A DNA stretch of 64,000 bases, taken from Paraburkholderia sp. BL10I2N1. Lineage in GTDB: Bacteria; Pseudomonadota; Gammaproteobacteria; Burkholderiales; Burkholderiaceae. A program made the translations under genes and the position numbers. Location of the stretch: assembly GCF_004361815.1 (NCBI RefSeq), contig NZ_SNWA01000002.1, positions 496,001 to 560,000 of the forward strand. Direction: 5' to 3'. Below, piece after piece: positions 17,713 through 26,075 of the stretch. The notes beneath the pieces are model-generated. The model saw only the letters and a program-made list of their open reading frames with translations, was not told where the DNA came from and ran no database searches. Position 1 is the first letter of the stretch; every line of letters starts with the position of its first letter.

Positions 17713-18573
17713 GTGAACGCGCACGAGCAAAACCCGGGCGTTCGACCTGATACGACCGACTCCGCCGGCGACTGGATTCGCCGTTCGGGTAGACCGAGTG
17801 GGATCGAAAGGATCGAAGCATTCTTTCACGGCCATGGCTACGAGATGCATCGCCACGATACCTACGCAATCGGTGTGACCCTCGGTGGAGTTCAGTCATT
17901 CAGCTATCGACGGGAGAAACGTCACAGTCTTCCCGGACAGATCATCGTGCTGCATCCCGACGAGGAGCACGACGGCGAAGCGGGAACGTCGGCTGGCTTC
18001 ATGTATCGCATGGTGTATGTCGCACCCGCGCTGCTTCAGGAGGCGCTCGGCGAGAAGCCGCTGCCGTTTGTCCCCGGGGGCATCTCAGACGACGCACGCT
18101 TGCGCGCCGCCGTGCACGCCATGCTGCTGGACGAGGAAGCGCACAGCGACGCTCTTGCCCAGGACGATGCACTGTTCGATCTGGCAGCAGCGCTGGACGC
18201 GGCGGCAGGCTCTCCCGCGCAGCGACATTGCGGCGATTTCCGCGCGGCGCAGAAAGCGCGCGAGTACATCCATGACGCGCTGGACCGCCCTGTGACGCTC
18301 GACGAACTCGCGCTCGCCAGTGGACGCGACCGCTGGAGCCTGTCTCGAGACTTCAGAAGCTTCTTCGGCACCAGCCCTCATCGTTACCTGACCATGCGAC
18401 GGCTCGATCTTGTGCGCGGCCTGATGTTGCGCGGGCACTCACTCGCCGATTGCGCGGTGGGTGCGGGCTTCGCGGACCAAAGCCACATGACCCGGCAGTT
18501 CATGAAAGCGTATGGTGTGTCGCCGGCGAGGTGGTTGAAGATCGTCGATGCTGGCGGCCATGCCGGTCGCTGA
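17713..18573 (+). CDS. AraC-family regulator (cupin sensor), divergent from the LysE exporter
   Basis: A 286-residue protein starting with GTG, chosen because GGAGG lies four bases upstream. The N-terminal cupin sensor shows the His-rich HGYEMHRHDTYAIGVTLGG (about residues 36-54) and LPGQIIVLHPDEEHDG (about 67-82). The C-terminal AraC domain shows TLDELALASGRDRWSLSRDF (first helix-turn-helix) and LADCAVGAGFADQSHMTRQF (second). The sensor probably binds the compound exported by the LysE protein. A small gene follows 75 bases downstream. Confidence 0.9.
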   Translation: MNAHEQNPGVRPDTTDSAGDWIRRSGRPSGIERIEAFFHGHGYEMHRHDTYAIGVTLGGVQSFSYRREKRHSLPGQIIVLHPDEEHDGEAGTSAGFMYRMVYVAPALLQEALGEKPLPFVPGGISDDARLRAAVHAMLLDEEAHSDALAQDDALFDLAAALDAAAGSPAQRHCGDFRAAQKAREYIHDALDRPVTLDELALASGRDRWSLSRDFRSFFGTSPHRYLTMRRLDLVRGLMLRGHSLADCAVGAGFADQSHMTRQFMKAYGVSPARWLKIVDAGGHAGR

Positions 18574-18648
18574 ACCCGCACAATCGTTCAAGACCCTGCA
18601 CCGCGCCAGCGCGAGACTTGTAACTTCATTTATCGCAAGGAGCTCAGC

Positions 18649-18987
18649 ATGGCAGCCGAAAGTCAAACGCCCCAGGTCGATCAGGTCCAGCGCAGTCCCG
18701 TCAACTTCGACGCGAAGTTATCGCTGATTAGCGAGCAATGGTCGCCCCGTGTGGTCGCCGAGATGAACTGCAGCACGAGACTAGGGGCGGCAAAAGAACT
18801 CAACGTGATGTTCGGCGTGACGTTCACAGACGCGGACGGCAAGACGCATGCGACAAGACATACGCTGGAAGACTTTCAGCGGCTGTCGCCAAAGTCGAAA
18901 ATGGTCGGCGAGGTAACGACGGTCGAAGCGATCACGAAAGCGGCAACGATCGAAACGATCACAGACGCAACAGCCGCCATGCAATAA
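18649..18987 (+). CDS. small protein with a cupin-like N-terminus, 112 aa
   Basis: AAGGAG lies upstream of the ATG. Residues about 18-37 (NFDAKLSLISEQWSPRVVAE) resemble the start of small mannose-6-phosphate-isomerase-like cupin proteins. The next residues, where the cupin HxH motif is expected, are instead CSTRLGAAKELNVMFGV and no metal-binding histidines follow. The C-terminal third is Thr/Ala-rich with a repeated TVEAITKAATIETITDAT pattern. It could be a decayed or chimeric cupin, or an unrelated small protein. No function is proposed. Confidence 0.55.
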   Translation: MAAESQTPQVDQVQRSPVNFDAKLSLISEQWSPRVVAEMNCSTRLGAAKELNVMFGVTFTDADGKTHATRHTLEDFQRLSPKSKMVGEVTTVEAITKAATIETITDATAAMQ

Positions 18988-19051
18988 GCGATGCCGGCGC
19001 CTTTCCGGACGGTAATGAAAGGGCTCACGGCAGACTTCCGCCTGCCACAAC

Positions 19052-19228
19052 ATGAACGACGCGATTAAATTCGAGTATCTCGAAGTGCTCGAAAAGCACG
19101 GCAGACGAGTTGCGAACCGTTGGTTAGTCGTCAAGCTTGAATTGAAAGCGCCTTTCCCTTTGCGTGATTTCTATCTGCTTTATGGGAGGGCGCGATCAAT
19201 TTTGAAGTGCAACACCTTGATCTGCTAA
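19052..19228 (+). pseudogene. small unknown gene, 3' end displaced by IS30
   Basis: The frame reads MNDAIKFEYLEVLEKHGRRV and continues ANRWLVVKLELKAPF. It looks protein-like but runs into the left end of the IS30 element near codon 50, where the remaining codons come from the IS. Joining the flank right of the IS (from about 20280) adds only a few residues before a stop, about 53 in total. The family was not recognised. A next small frame, MIDEFDQLGFL, starts at 20332 and is itself cut by the IS1634 element. Confidence 0.4.
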
Positions 19229-20279
19229 GGTGCGCACATGACTACAAGAAAGTATCAGCAGTTGCAGCCTGAAGAACGTATCACTATTGCCAGCATGAAA
19301 CAGCAGGGTTTGAGCGTGCGGGCCATGGCCCGCACGCTTGACCGCTCAGCTTCGAGCGTCAGCCGTGAACTGGCGCGTAATGCGTGTCCGGTGCGCGGCT
19401 ACGCTTCGGCAGTCGCGCAGGCCATCAGTTCGAACCGGCGGGCTACAGCGCGCACGCCGGGTAAGCTTAATCCCCAAGGCGCACTGTGGCGCATTGTGCT
19501 CAGTCTGCTTAGCTGGAAGTGGTCGCCGCAGCAGATCTCCGGTACGCTGACGCGCATGTGGCCCGATGACCCTTCCATGCACGTCTCGCACGAGACCATC
19601 TACAACGCAATCTATGCACACCCGCGCGGCGAACTGCGCCGCCAGCTCATCTCGTGTCTGCGCCAGGCTCGCAGCACGCGAATGCCACGCAGTCGTGGCA
19701 ACGACAGACGGGGCAAGATCGCCGACATGCTGAGCATCCACGTGCGCCCGCCTGAGGTGAACGATCGGGTCATGCCCGGGCACTGGGAGGGAGACTTTAT
19801 CAAGGGTGCGGGCAACCAGTCCTCCGTGGGAGTTCTGGTCGAGCGCACCAGCCGGCTTGTCCTGCTCGCGAAGATGGAGGATGCCACCGCCGCCTCAGCG
19901 CTGGCCGGCTTCACCGCCAAACTGAACTCCATCGCCACGCCACTGCGTCAGAGCCTGACCTATGATCAGGGCACGGAGATGGCGCGGCATCCGGAACTCA
20001 CCGCCGCCACCGGCGTGCGCGTGTATTTCTGTGACCCGCACAGTCCGTGGCAGCGTGGCACCTGTGAGAACACCAACGGACTGCTACGCCAGTACCTGCC
20101 CAAGGGCACCGATCTCTCAGTCTACAGCCAGGATGAACTTGACGACATCGCCGACAGCCTGAACAGCAGGCCCCGTGCTACCCACGCCTTTCACTCGCCT
20201 CTGGAAGTCTTTGCGCGCATGCTCGAGACCAACACGCAAACACCTTCAACCCTTCATTAACCTGTTGCATTTCGGTTTT
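19198..20279 (+). mobile_element. IS30-family insertion sequence, about 1.08 kb
   Basis: Inverted ends can be read around the transposase: GAAGTGCAACACCTTGAT from 19204 and GAAATGCAACAGGTTAAT as the reverse complement ending at 20273. The exact outer limits are uncertain by several bases and no target duplication could be fixed. Confidence 0.75.
19238..20260 (+). CDS. IS30-family transposase
   Basis: A 340-residue transposase. The N-terminal helix-turn-helix has the IS30 pattern (LQPEERITIASMKQQGLSVR and DRSASSVSRELARN, residues about 9-49). The catalytic domain has Asp in PGHWEGDFIKG, Asp in LTYDQGTEMA and Glu in GTCENTNGLLRQYLPKGTDL, the D-D-E triad and the hallmark context of this family. 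The frame is complete, so the element may be functional. Confidence 0.93.
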   Translation: MTTRKYQQLQPEERITIASMKQQGLSVRAMARTLDRSASSVSRELARNACPVRGYASAVAQAISSNRRATARTPGKLNPQGALWRIVLSLLSWKWSPQQISGTLTRMWPDDPSMHVSHETIYNAIYAHPRGELRRQLISCLRQARSTRMPRSRGNDRRGKIADMLSIHVRPPEVNDRVMPGHWEGDFIKGAGNQSSVGVLVERTSRLVLLAKMEDATAASALAGFTAKLNSIATPLRQSLTYDQGTEMARHPELTAATGVRVYFCDPHSPWQRGTCENTNGLLRQYLPKGTDLSVYSQDELDDIADSLNSRPRATHAFHSPLEVFARMLETNTQTPSTLH

Positions 20280-20365
20280 GAAACCGCCGAGTGAAGAAGA
20301 TTTGCCAGAAGCGGAAAGGGGTAAAACGCTAATGATTGACGAATTTGACCAGCTGGGATTCTTAG

Positions 20366-22399
20366 CCCAACTTTCGCTATTCGCCCGTCGATTCCAGTGT
20401 TTTTCACCGATTTCTGATATGGCTGCCTCGGTAACTCTTTGATTTGTCGTGTGAGTGCGCGCGGGGGATTGGCAGAATCGCTTGTAGTGAAGACCTTGGT
20501 CCTTGGCAGTCGTACGGCGAGGATCCTACACTGGCCGAATGTTCCTCAAGCGCACACAGCGGATCAAGGACGGCAAGACGCACCAGTACTGGAGCGTGGT
20601 GGAGAATCGGCGTCTGTTGAATGGCAAGGTCGCGCAGCGCCAGGTGCTGTACCTGGGCGAGATCAACGACAGTCAGCAACTCGCCTGGCGCAAGACGATC
20701 GAAGTGTTCGACGAAGGCGCCAAACGCCAGGTCGCGCTGTTTGCGGAAGGTGCGCAGCCGGCAGATGACGCCAAGGCAGTGGGCGTGCGGTTGAGCGAGT
20801 TGCAATTGAAGCGCCCGCGGCAGTGGGGAGCGTGCTGGCTGTCTTGCGTGCTATGGCAGCAGCTAGGCCTGGACGCATTCTGGTCGGCGCGCCTGCCGGC
20901 TTCACGCAAAGGAACGCGCTGGCTGCAGGTGTTGCAGACCCTGGTGGCGTATCGGCTGATCGATCCGGGCTCGGAATGGCGTCTGCACCGGCACTGGTTC
21001 ACGTCAAGCGCGATGGCGGATCTATTGGAAGCCGACTTTGCGCTGGCCGGCAAAGATACGCTGTATCGTTGCCTGGACAAGTTGCTGCCGCACAAGGACA
21101 CCTTGATGCTGTTTCTCAAGCAGCGTTGGGGCGAACTGTTCGGCGCCTCGTTCGACGTGCTGCTATACGATCTGACCAGCACCTACTTCGAGGCCGACAC
21201 GCCGCGGGAAGCACCGGACAAGCGTCAATACGGCTATAGCCGCGACAAGCGCGGCGACTGCCGGCAGGTCGTGATCGGCCTGATTGTCACGCCGGAGGGC
21301 TTTCCCCTGAGCTACGAAGTGCTGGCCGGCAACACCGCAGACTGCACCACGCTGTCCGATCTGCTCAAGCGTATCGAGACCCGACACGGCAAGGCCAATC
21401 GGATCTGGGTCATGGACCGCGGCATCCCAACAGAAGAGACGTTGGCACAGATGCGCCAGATGGGCGCCTTTTACCTCGTAGGCACACCTAAGGGTCGCTT
21501 GAGCAAGCTGGAGCAGTCATTCCTCCCAGCGCCGTGGGAGCATGTCCGGGAAGGGATGCAGGTCAAGCGCCTGCCCCTGGAGAGCGAAACGTATGTGCTT
21601 GCCGTGAGCGAGCAGCGGATCGGCAAAGAACGTGGCATGCGGCTGCGCCGGCTCAGGCGCTACGTGGAAAGGCTCAGGCAGTGCCGTACGCAAAGCCTCA
21701 CACGCGACCAGCTACTGATGAAAGTGGGCGCGGCCAGGCAGGACGCCGGGCGAGCCGCGAGCCTGATCAGACTGACATTGCCACAGAGCCATGAAGTCGT
21801 CACGCCGGACACCTTCCGCTTTGAACTTGACCGTAAGAAATTGCGTCAGGTGCGGCACCGCGAAGGCCGTTATCTGTTGCGCACCAACCTCTCGAGTCAC
21901 GACCCGGCGCAGCTTTGGACCTTCTACATTCAGCTCACGGAAGTCGAGCAGGCGTTCAAGGAACTCAAGCATGATCTGGCTATCCGACCGATCTACCATC
22001 ACAAGGAAGAGCGCATCGAAGCGCACATCTTCGTGGCCTTTCTGGCGTATTGCCTGCAGGTCACGCTCAAATACCAGCTCAAGCGGGCCGCGCCAGGTTT
22101 GACACCCCGAGCGGCGCTGGAGAAATTCAGGACCATGCAGATGGTCGATGTTCATCTGCCCACCACTGACGGGCGCCATCTGATCCTGTCGCGCTACACG
22201 CAGCCGGAACCCGAACACCGTCTCCTGCTCGACCAGTTAGGTCTCAAGCTGCCCGCGCAGCCACCGCCGAAAATCACCGCCCAGCCATCGCCAATCGTCC
22301 CTACGCGCGCCCACGCCCTGTAGTGAAGACCTTTGCCGGCGACACCTTTTAAAATCAATTACTTAGCCTAGGCAAACACCGCGAATAGCGAAAGTTGGG
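20366..22399 (+). mobile_element. IS1634-family insertion sequence, 2034 bp
   Basis: Perfect 19-bp terminal inverted repeats: CCCAACTTTCGCTATTCGC at 20366-20384 and its complement at 22381-22399. TTAG is found directly outside both ends (20362-20365 and 22400-22403) and is the likely target duplication. A 15-bp direct repeat TGTAGTGAAGACCTT (20483-20497 and 22319-22333) brackets the transposase gene inside the element. Confidence 0.9.
20539..22323 (+). CDS. IS1634-family (IS4-like superfamily) transposase
   Basis: A 594-residue transposase starting at MFLKRTQRIKDGK. Length and layout fit the IS1634 group. Candidate catalytic residues are the Asp in LLYDLTSTYFE, the Asp in WVMDRGIPTEE and the Glu in LTEVEQAFKELKHDLAIRP, followed by the I-Y-x-x-x-E-E-R-I-x-A-H-I pattern of IS4-like enzymes. 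The C-terminal 25 residues are proline-rich. No frame damage is seen. Confidence 0.9.
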   Translation: MFLKRTQRIKDGKTHQYWSVVENRRLLNGKVAQRQVLYLGEINDSQQLAWRKTIEVFDEGAKRQVALFAEGAQPADDAKAVGVRLSELQLKRPRQWGACWLSCVLWQQLGLDAFWSARLPASRKGTRWLQVLQTLVAYRLIDPGSEWRLHRHWFTSSAMADLLEADFALAGKDTLYRCLDKLLPHKDTLMLFLKQRWGELFGASFDVLLYDLTSTYFEADTPREAPDKRQYGYSRDKRGDCRQVVIGLIVTPEGFPLSYEVLAGNTADCTTLSDLLKRIETRHGKANRIWVMDRGIPTEETLAQMRQMGAFYLVGTPKGRLSKLEQSFLPAPWEHVREGMQVKRLPLESETYVLAVSEQRIGKERGMRLRRLRRYVERLRQCRTQSLTRDQLLMKVGAARQDAGRAASLIRLTLPQSHEVVTPDTFRFELDRKKLRQVRHREGRYLLRTNLSSHDPAQLWTFYIQLTEVEQAFKELKHDLAIRPIYHHKEERIEAHIFVAFLAYCLQVTLKYQLKRAAPGLTPRAALEKFRTMQMVDVHLPTTDGRHLILSRYTQPEPEHRLLLDQLGLKLPAQPPPKITAQPSPIVPTRAHAL

Positions 22400-22702
22400 T
22401 TAGCGCTTTACCCCCGCGTGGTGCGCCGCCGCCCGCGCTGTGGCCCGCGCCGGGAACGCCAGAAGCGGGCGCAATATTGTCGGGTGCGAGTGACGACGCA
22501 CACGCGGCAGACGCCCCGCAACCTTCCGCCCTTCCCTGACGCCAGCGGACCGCGCGCGGCCCGTCTGAAGGCCCGTTATGCGCGCGTCTGACCCCTCACA
22601 CGCCGCATAGGGGCAATCGTACTTCTCGTGCAAATTCTGGCGGCAAGGGCAGATAAGTCCAGGCTATGCATTGCGTTGGACTGCCGGGGGAGAAATTCAA
22701 GA
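22400..22702. other. intergenic region, no gene recognised
   Basis: This very GC-rich stretch lies between the IS1634 element and the lipoprotein gene. TTAGCGCTTTACCCC at 22400-22414 is, with one mismatch, the inverse of GGGGTAAAACGCTAA at 20318-20332 on the other side of the IS. An in-frame continuation of the MIDEFDQLGFL frame can be read here but is Arg/Pro-rich and not convincing. Confidence 0.35.
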
Positions 22703-23176
22703 TCAGTTCGTCGCGGTTGCAGGTTTCGCGTCAGGCTTCACATCAGCTTTGACGTCCTGCTTGATTCCAGTTTTCGCTGAATCCGATTTGCCGAAAAGAA
22801 TCGTTATCAGATCGGGATAATCGAACGCTGAACCATTCGCGGTGTCAATGGCCGCGCCGACAATTCCACCGAAGAGAATGTTACCGAACGCGGAACCTTT
22901 GACGGATGATTTCACGGTGGTTGCCGCTGGGTCAAAGCCGTCTTTCTTGCAATTCACATTTAGCGCGTCCGCAGAGCGGTGAACGGTCACGGTCCCCGGT
23001 GTGGTAAGGAACCACGTGCCTTTATCGTTCTTCAGTTCGCACGTTGCGCCAGCTACGGAATCAGCGCCATTATGCGCATCGACAGAGAGCGTTTGCTGCG
23101 TACCGCCAACGATAGACGCACAACCAGACATCAAGACGGTTGCGCTAGCAATAGCAGTTATGATTATGCGTTTCAT
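22703..23176 (-). CDS. lipoprotein, PEGA-like (157 aa)
   Basis: A lipoprotein signal is clear: MKRIIITAIASATVLMSGCA, with lipobox LMSGC and Cys19. The start is preceded by AGGAG at about 9 nt. The mature part opens SIVGGTQQTLSVDAHNG, the pattern of small lipoproteins that carry a PEGA-like beta-sandwich, and has two more cysteines (in TCELKND and NVNCKKDGF). A glycine-rich hydrophobic stretch FGNILFGGIVGAAIDTANG follows, and the C-terminus is Lys/Asp/Ala-rich with a short repeat (VKADVKPDAKP). Function is unknown; the location is periplasmic or outer membrane. Confidence 0.75.
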   Translation of the reverse strand: MKRIIITAIASATVLMSGCASIVGGTQQTLSVDAHNGADSVAGATCELKNDKGTWFLTTPGTVTVHRSADALNVNCKKDGFDPAATTVKSSVKGSAFGNILFGGIVGAAIDTANGSAFDYPDLITILFGKSDSAKTGIKQDVKADVKPDAKPATATN

Positions 23177-23310
23177 GATTAGGTCTCCTACACGGGTATT
23201 TGTAGCGGGTGGTCTTTATAACAACCCTCCAGCGCGTAACGCATTTACAAATTGTTACGCGAAAGGGGAACGATACCAGGTCGAAAGGTTTGTCGCCCCA
23301 CCCATGAAGG

Positions 23311-24812
23311 CTCAGGATCACCCACATTTTTCGTGAGCCAACTTATTCGTCTTGCCTGAAGATGCGATACATCTCGGTGATCTCGTGCAGGACGAGAAAT
23401 CCACGCCACATGACGGTGGGACCGGGTGGGTGGTCATGCTTGCGGTTCAGGTACCCACCGAGTTTTGCAATCCACAGCACGACCTCACCGAGTGAAGGTA
23501 TTGCAGTCGGTGGTTTTGACGTGCGATGGGTGCGGCTATGAAGCGCGCGCCATTCGTCTGGTTGCAGAAGGACTTCGCACGACAGGTCCGGATCGGCACG
23601 ACCCAGCAACGTCGCGTACATGATGCGCCAGCTGATCACCGCAAATAGCGCGGTCGACCGTACGAACCGCTCAAGGTTGCCGAACTGACGCTTTTCAATG
23701 CTGCAGCCACTCTTCAGTACGCGGTGCCACGACTCAATCGTCCATCGGCGGGCATACCAGCCGAGTCGTTCAAGGGTGTCCTCAAACGTGATCGTCGGCA
23801 CGGAACTGAGCAGCATCCATTCGAGCGGCTCGATGTCCGCCGGCGGCGTGGTTTCAAGGGCGTGGATCGCATAGACTGTGACCTCGGCGAGCCGGGATGA
23901 AGGCCGTTGCGGAGGCCTCAGTCGCACTGGCGTACACCGCAGTGTCAGACGGGCGACGCGCCTGGGTTGATTACCCACTGGCGGGACCTGTAACTCCGTT
24001 TCGCCCAGCGGGGCGGTCGCGGCAACGGCCTCCCAGAGGGAGTGCTCGGGGTTGACGGTCTTGCGATCCGACTTGGCTCGGATCAGCCACTCAACGCCTC
24101 GCGGACGCTCGGCCGTGAACACTTCGTAGAGGTCGCTTTCCCGGTCACCGATTCCAATCACCAGGGTCTCGGGACAGCGTGCCTTGAGGGCGCCCAGATG
24201 CGCGATGCCTTCGAGCCACTTGACGCTCTCCTTGTCTGCAACCGGAAGGTGCTTTCTCTCCTGCTTCTTGCCTAATTGCGCGTCGGGTCGCACCCAGGTC
24301 TTCATACCCAGCACACCCAGCGGCAAACCTTCTGGCGTGACGGCCAGCAGGCTGTGCAGCATGAAGCCGCGCGAAGCGTTGCCCGTGCCGTAGCCCAGTC
24401 CTTCGGTCGCTTTGAGGTGGCTCAGGTTGAATTCGGTCGTGTCCTGCACCGCAAGCACGACCGGTATGCGGGTCATGCGCCGCAGGGTCTGTTCAATGTG
24501 CGGAGCAAGTACGCCATCCGTATCGACCTGTTCGTTGTCGAAAAAACGATAGGCTGCCTTGAGCTCGGCGGCATTGAGCGAGCGCGGGAATGGGCAATCA
24601 GGACTACTTGCCAACCGTCGCGCCAGCGCGACCAGTCGGCTCGTCAAACGGGCATCGCCCAGATTGGCCGCACCGAATTCGGTATCGGCCCAGTCAGCGT
24701 TATCGTCTATGGAAGGCAACGGCGTGTCGTTTTACAGGCAATACACGCAAGTTAACATCGCCTGACTCAGTTTACAAGCGCGATTCAGCGAAAAGATGTG
24801 GGCAATCCTGAG
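23311..24812 (-). mobile_element. IS4-family insertion sequence, 1502 bp
   Basis: Terminal repeats start CTCAGGATCACCCACAT (left) and CTCAGGATTGCCCACAT (right, reverse complement). A 10-bp direct repeat CCCATGAAGG flanks the element at 23301-23310 and 24813-24822, which fits the 9-12 bp target duplications of IS4-type elements. Confidence 0.88.
23343..24719 (-). CDS. IS4-family transposase (Tn5/IS50-like)
   Basis: A 458-residue transposase with the Tn5-type N-terminus (WADTEFGAANLGDARLTSRL), the first Asp in VLAVQDTTEFNLSHL, the second in IGIGDRESDLYEVF, and the YREK-like region WYARRWTIESWHRVLKSGC, where the catalytic Glu sits. Length fits the IS50-like group of IS4. The frame is intact. 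Confidence 0.92.
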   Translation of the reverse strand: MPSIDDNADWADTEFGAANLGDARLTSRLVALARRLASSPDCPFPRSLNAAELKAAYRFFDNEQVDTDGVLAPHIEQTLRRMTRIPVVLAVQDTTEFNLSHLKATEGLGYGTGNASRGFMLHSLLAVTPEGLPLGVLGMKTWVRPDAQLGKKQERKHLPVADKESVKWLEGIAHLGALKARCPETLVIGIGDRESDLYEVFTAERPRGVEWLIRAKSDRKTVNPEHSLWEAVAATAPLGETELQVPPVGNQPRRVARLTLRCTPVRLRPPQRPSSRLAEVTVYAIHALETTPPADIEPLEWMLLSSVPTITFEDTLERLGWYARRWTIESWHRVLKSGCSIEKRQFGNLERFVRSTALFAVISWRIMYATLLGRADPDLSCEVLLQPDEWRALHSRTHRTSKPPTAIPSLGEVVLWIAKLGGYLNRKHDHPPGPTVMWRGFLVLHEITEMYRIFRQDE

Positions 24813-24822
24813 CCCATGAAGG

Positions 24823-25126
24823 GGGGGCGGGTAAACGCTTGATCTGGAGTTTTTTGCAGCCGCTGATGGGCGATTGCGCGACCGACTCGCGGCTGTCGAT
24901 GCTGCTCGATCGGGCACACTTGCTGAATGCCAGCCAGCAACCTGTGTTTTGGTACCGCAAGCCCCATCGGCAAGCCAGCTTCCGCAATCGCCGACGACCC
25001 CCGGCTGGCTTGCTACACTACAAGCCCCCGACCATCGACAGTCCGAAATAGAGCGGAGCGCGCGCTCACAGACGCTCCCGGAATGGACCAACCGATGCGC
25101 TCCCGAGATTCATCCGGAGGTTCCCT
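24823..25126. other. intergenic region, no gene recognised
   Basis: This 304-base region lies between the IS4 element and the proline/threonine-repeat protein. Several short frames occur on both strands but none has a ribosome-binding site or a recognisable motif. It may be remnant DNA from the insertion-prone segment. Confidence 0.3.
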
Positions 25127-25993
25127 ATGTCCACTACATTTTCCGGTCTGTCGAGAACTGTCGTGATTGCCGTCGTGTACGGCGCATCGGTTGCGGCCAT
25201 TGGCGCGCATGGACAGCGGCCTCCGGTTCCTCCACAAGCGATTCCGTCCCAGTTGCTCAGCGACGACGAGCGCATCGAATTCTGCACACAAATGCACGAC
25301 GCTTCGACGCCCGAAGAGCGCAAGAAGGTCGCGGAGCGCATGCGCGCAACGCTCACGCCCCGCGCAAAGGCCTATGGCGTTACGTTGCCGGCCTGGTTGC
25401 TGGATGGACAGCCCATCGAGGGGCGCGGCGGCGCCATTCCCGGACTGGGTTGTCAATCGGGGCGCGCGAGGCCGCGCACACAGAACACGCCGCCCGCGCA
25501 CGCGGCACCCGATCAGGGAACGCCCACTCGCGAAATACCGGCGCGCGAGACACCTGTGCGCGACACGCCAGCGCCAAACACACCGATCCAAAGCACACCA
25601 GCTCAAAACACACCGTCCCAGACGGTGCCCGACACTGACATACCGATCGGACACGATCACGGTATCCCCTACGTCACAGGCGGCGTCGGCCAGGACGAAG
25701 CGACCGCGCTGCGCCGGCTCGCTTCCGGCTATAGCATGCGCGCGACATTCACCAGCGTCACGGGCGAGTATCTGTCGGGTGTCGCCGTCCAGGTCTCCAG
25801 CCCGAACGGCGCGACCGTCTTCACGGCCGTATCCCAGGGTCCGTATCTTTTCGCCAGGCTTCCTTCGGGCCACTACCGCGTCGTCGCCAGATTCAACGGC
25901 GTCGAGCGCAGCCGCGAACTTTACATTCCTGCGCGAGGCAGCGTCAGATTCGCCATGGTATGGCCGGCATTGCGCGCGTCTTCTGGCGGCTGA
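25127..25993 (+). CDS. secreted protein with pentapeptide Thr-Pro repeats and a carboxypeptidase-regulatory-like C-terminal domain
   Basis: A 288-residue exported protein. Residues 1-30 form a signal peptide (VVIAVVYGASVAAIGAHGQ). Residues about 43-90 form a charged helical segment (LLSDDERIEFCTQMHDASTP, then RATLTPRAKAYGVTLP), a pattern common in small periplasmic proteins. Residues about 131-172 consist of five-residue repeats of the type xTPxx (GTPTRE, ETPVRD, NTPIQS, NTPSQT). The C-terminal 95 residues (SGYSMRATFTSVTGEYLSGV to YIPARGSVRFAMVWP) look like a carboxypeptidase-regulatory-like beta-sandwich. GAGG lies upstream of the ATG. The repeat is probably a flexible, extracytoplasmic linker. 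Function is unknown. Confidence 0.7.
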   Translation: MSTTFSGLSRTVVIAVVYGASVAAIGAHGQRPPVPPQAIPSQLLSDDERIEFCTQMHDASTPEERKKVAERMRATLTPRAKAYGVTLPAWLLDGQPIEGRGGAIPGLGCQSGRARPRTQNTPPAHAAPDQGTPTREIPARETPVRDTPAPNTPIQSTPAQNTPSQTVPDTDIPIGHDHGIPYVTGGVGQDEATALRRLASGYSMRATFTSVTGEYLSGVAVQVSSPNGATVFTAVSQGPYLFARLPSGHYRVVARFNGVERSRELYIPARGSVRFAMVWPALRASSGG

Positions 25994-26075
25994 CGCGTCC
26001 ACTGAACGGTAAGAGCGTATTTAAAAGCTCGACGCGCAATGCCGAACCTGGAGAACCGCACGCAAGGATAGAGCC

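Noticed and set aside
25517..25642. 15-bp periodic repeats as a possible CRISPR or minisatellite
   Set aside because: The units are imperfect, without spacers, and encode regular Thr-Pro pentapeptides in frame.
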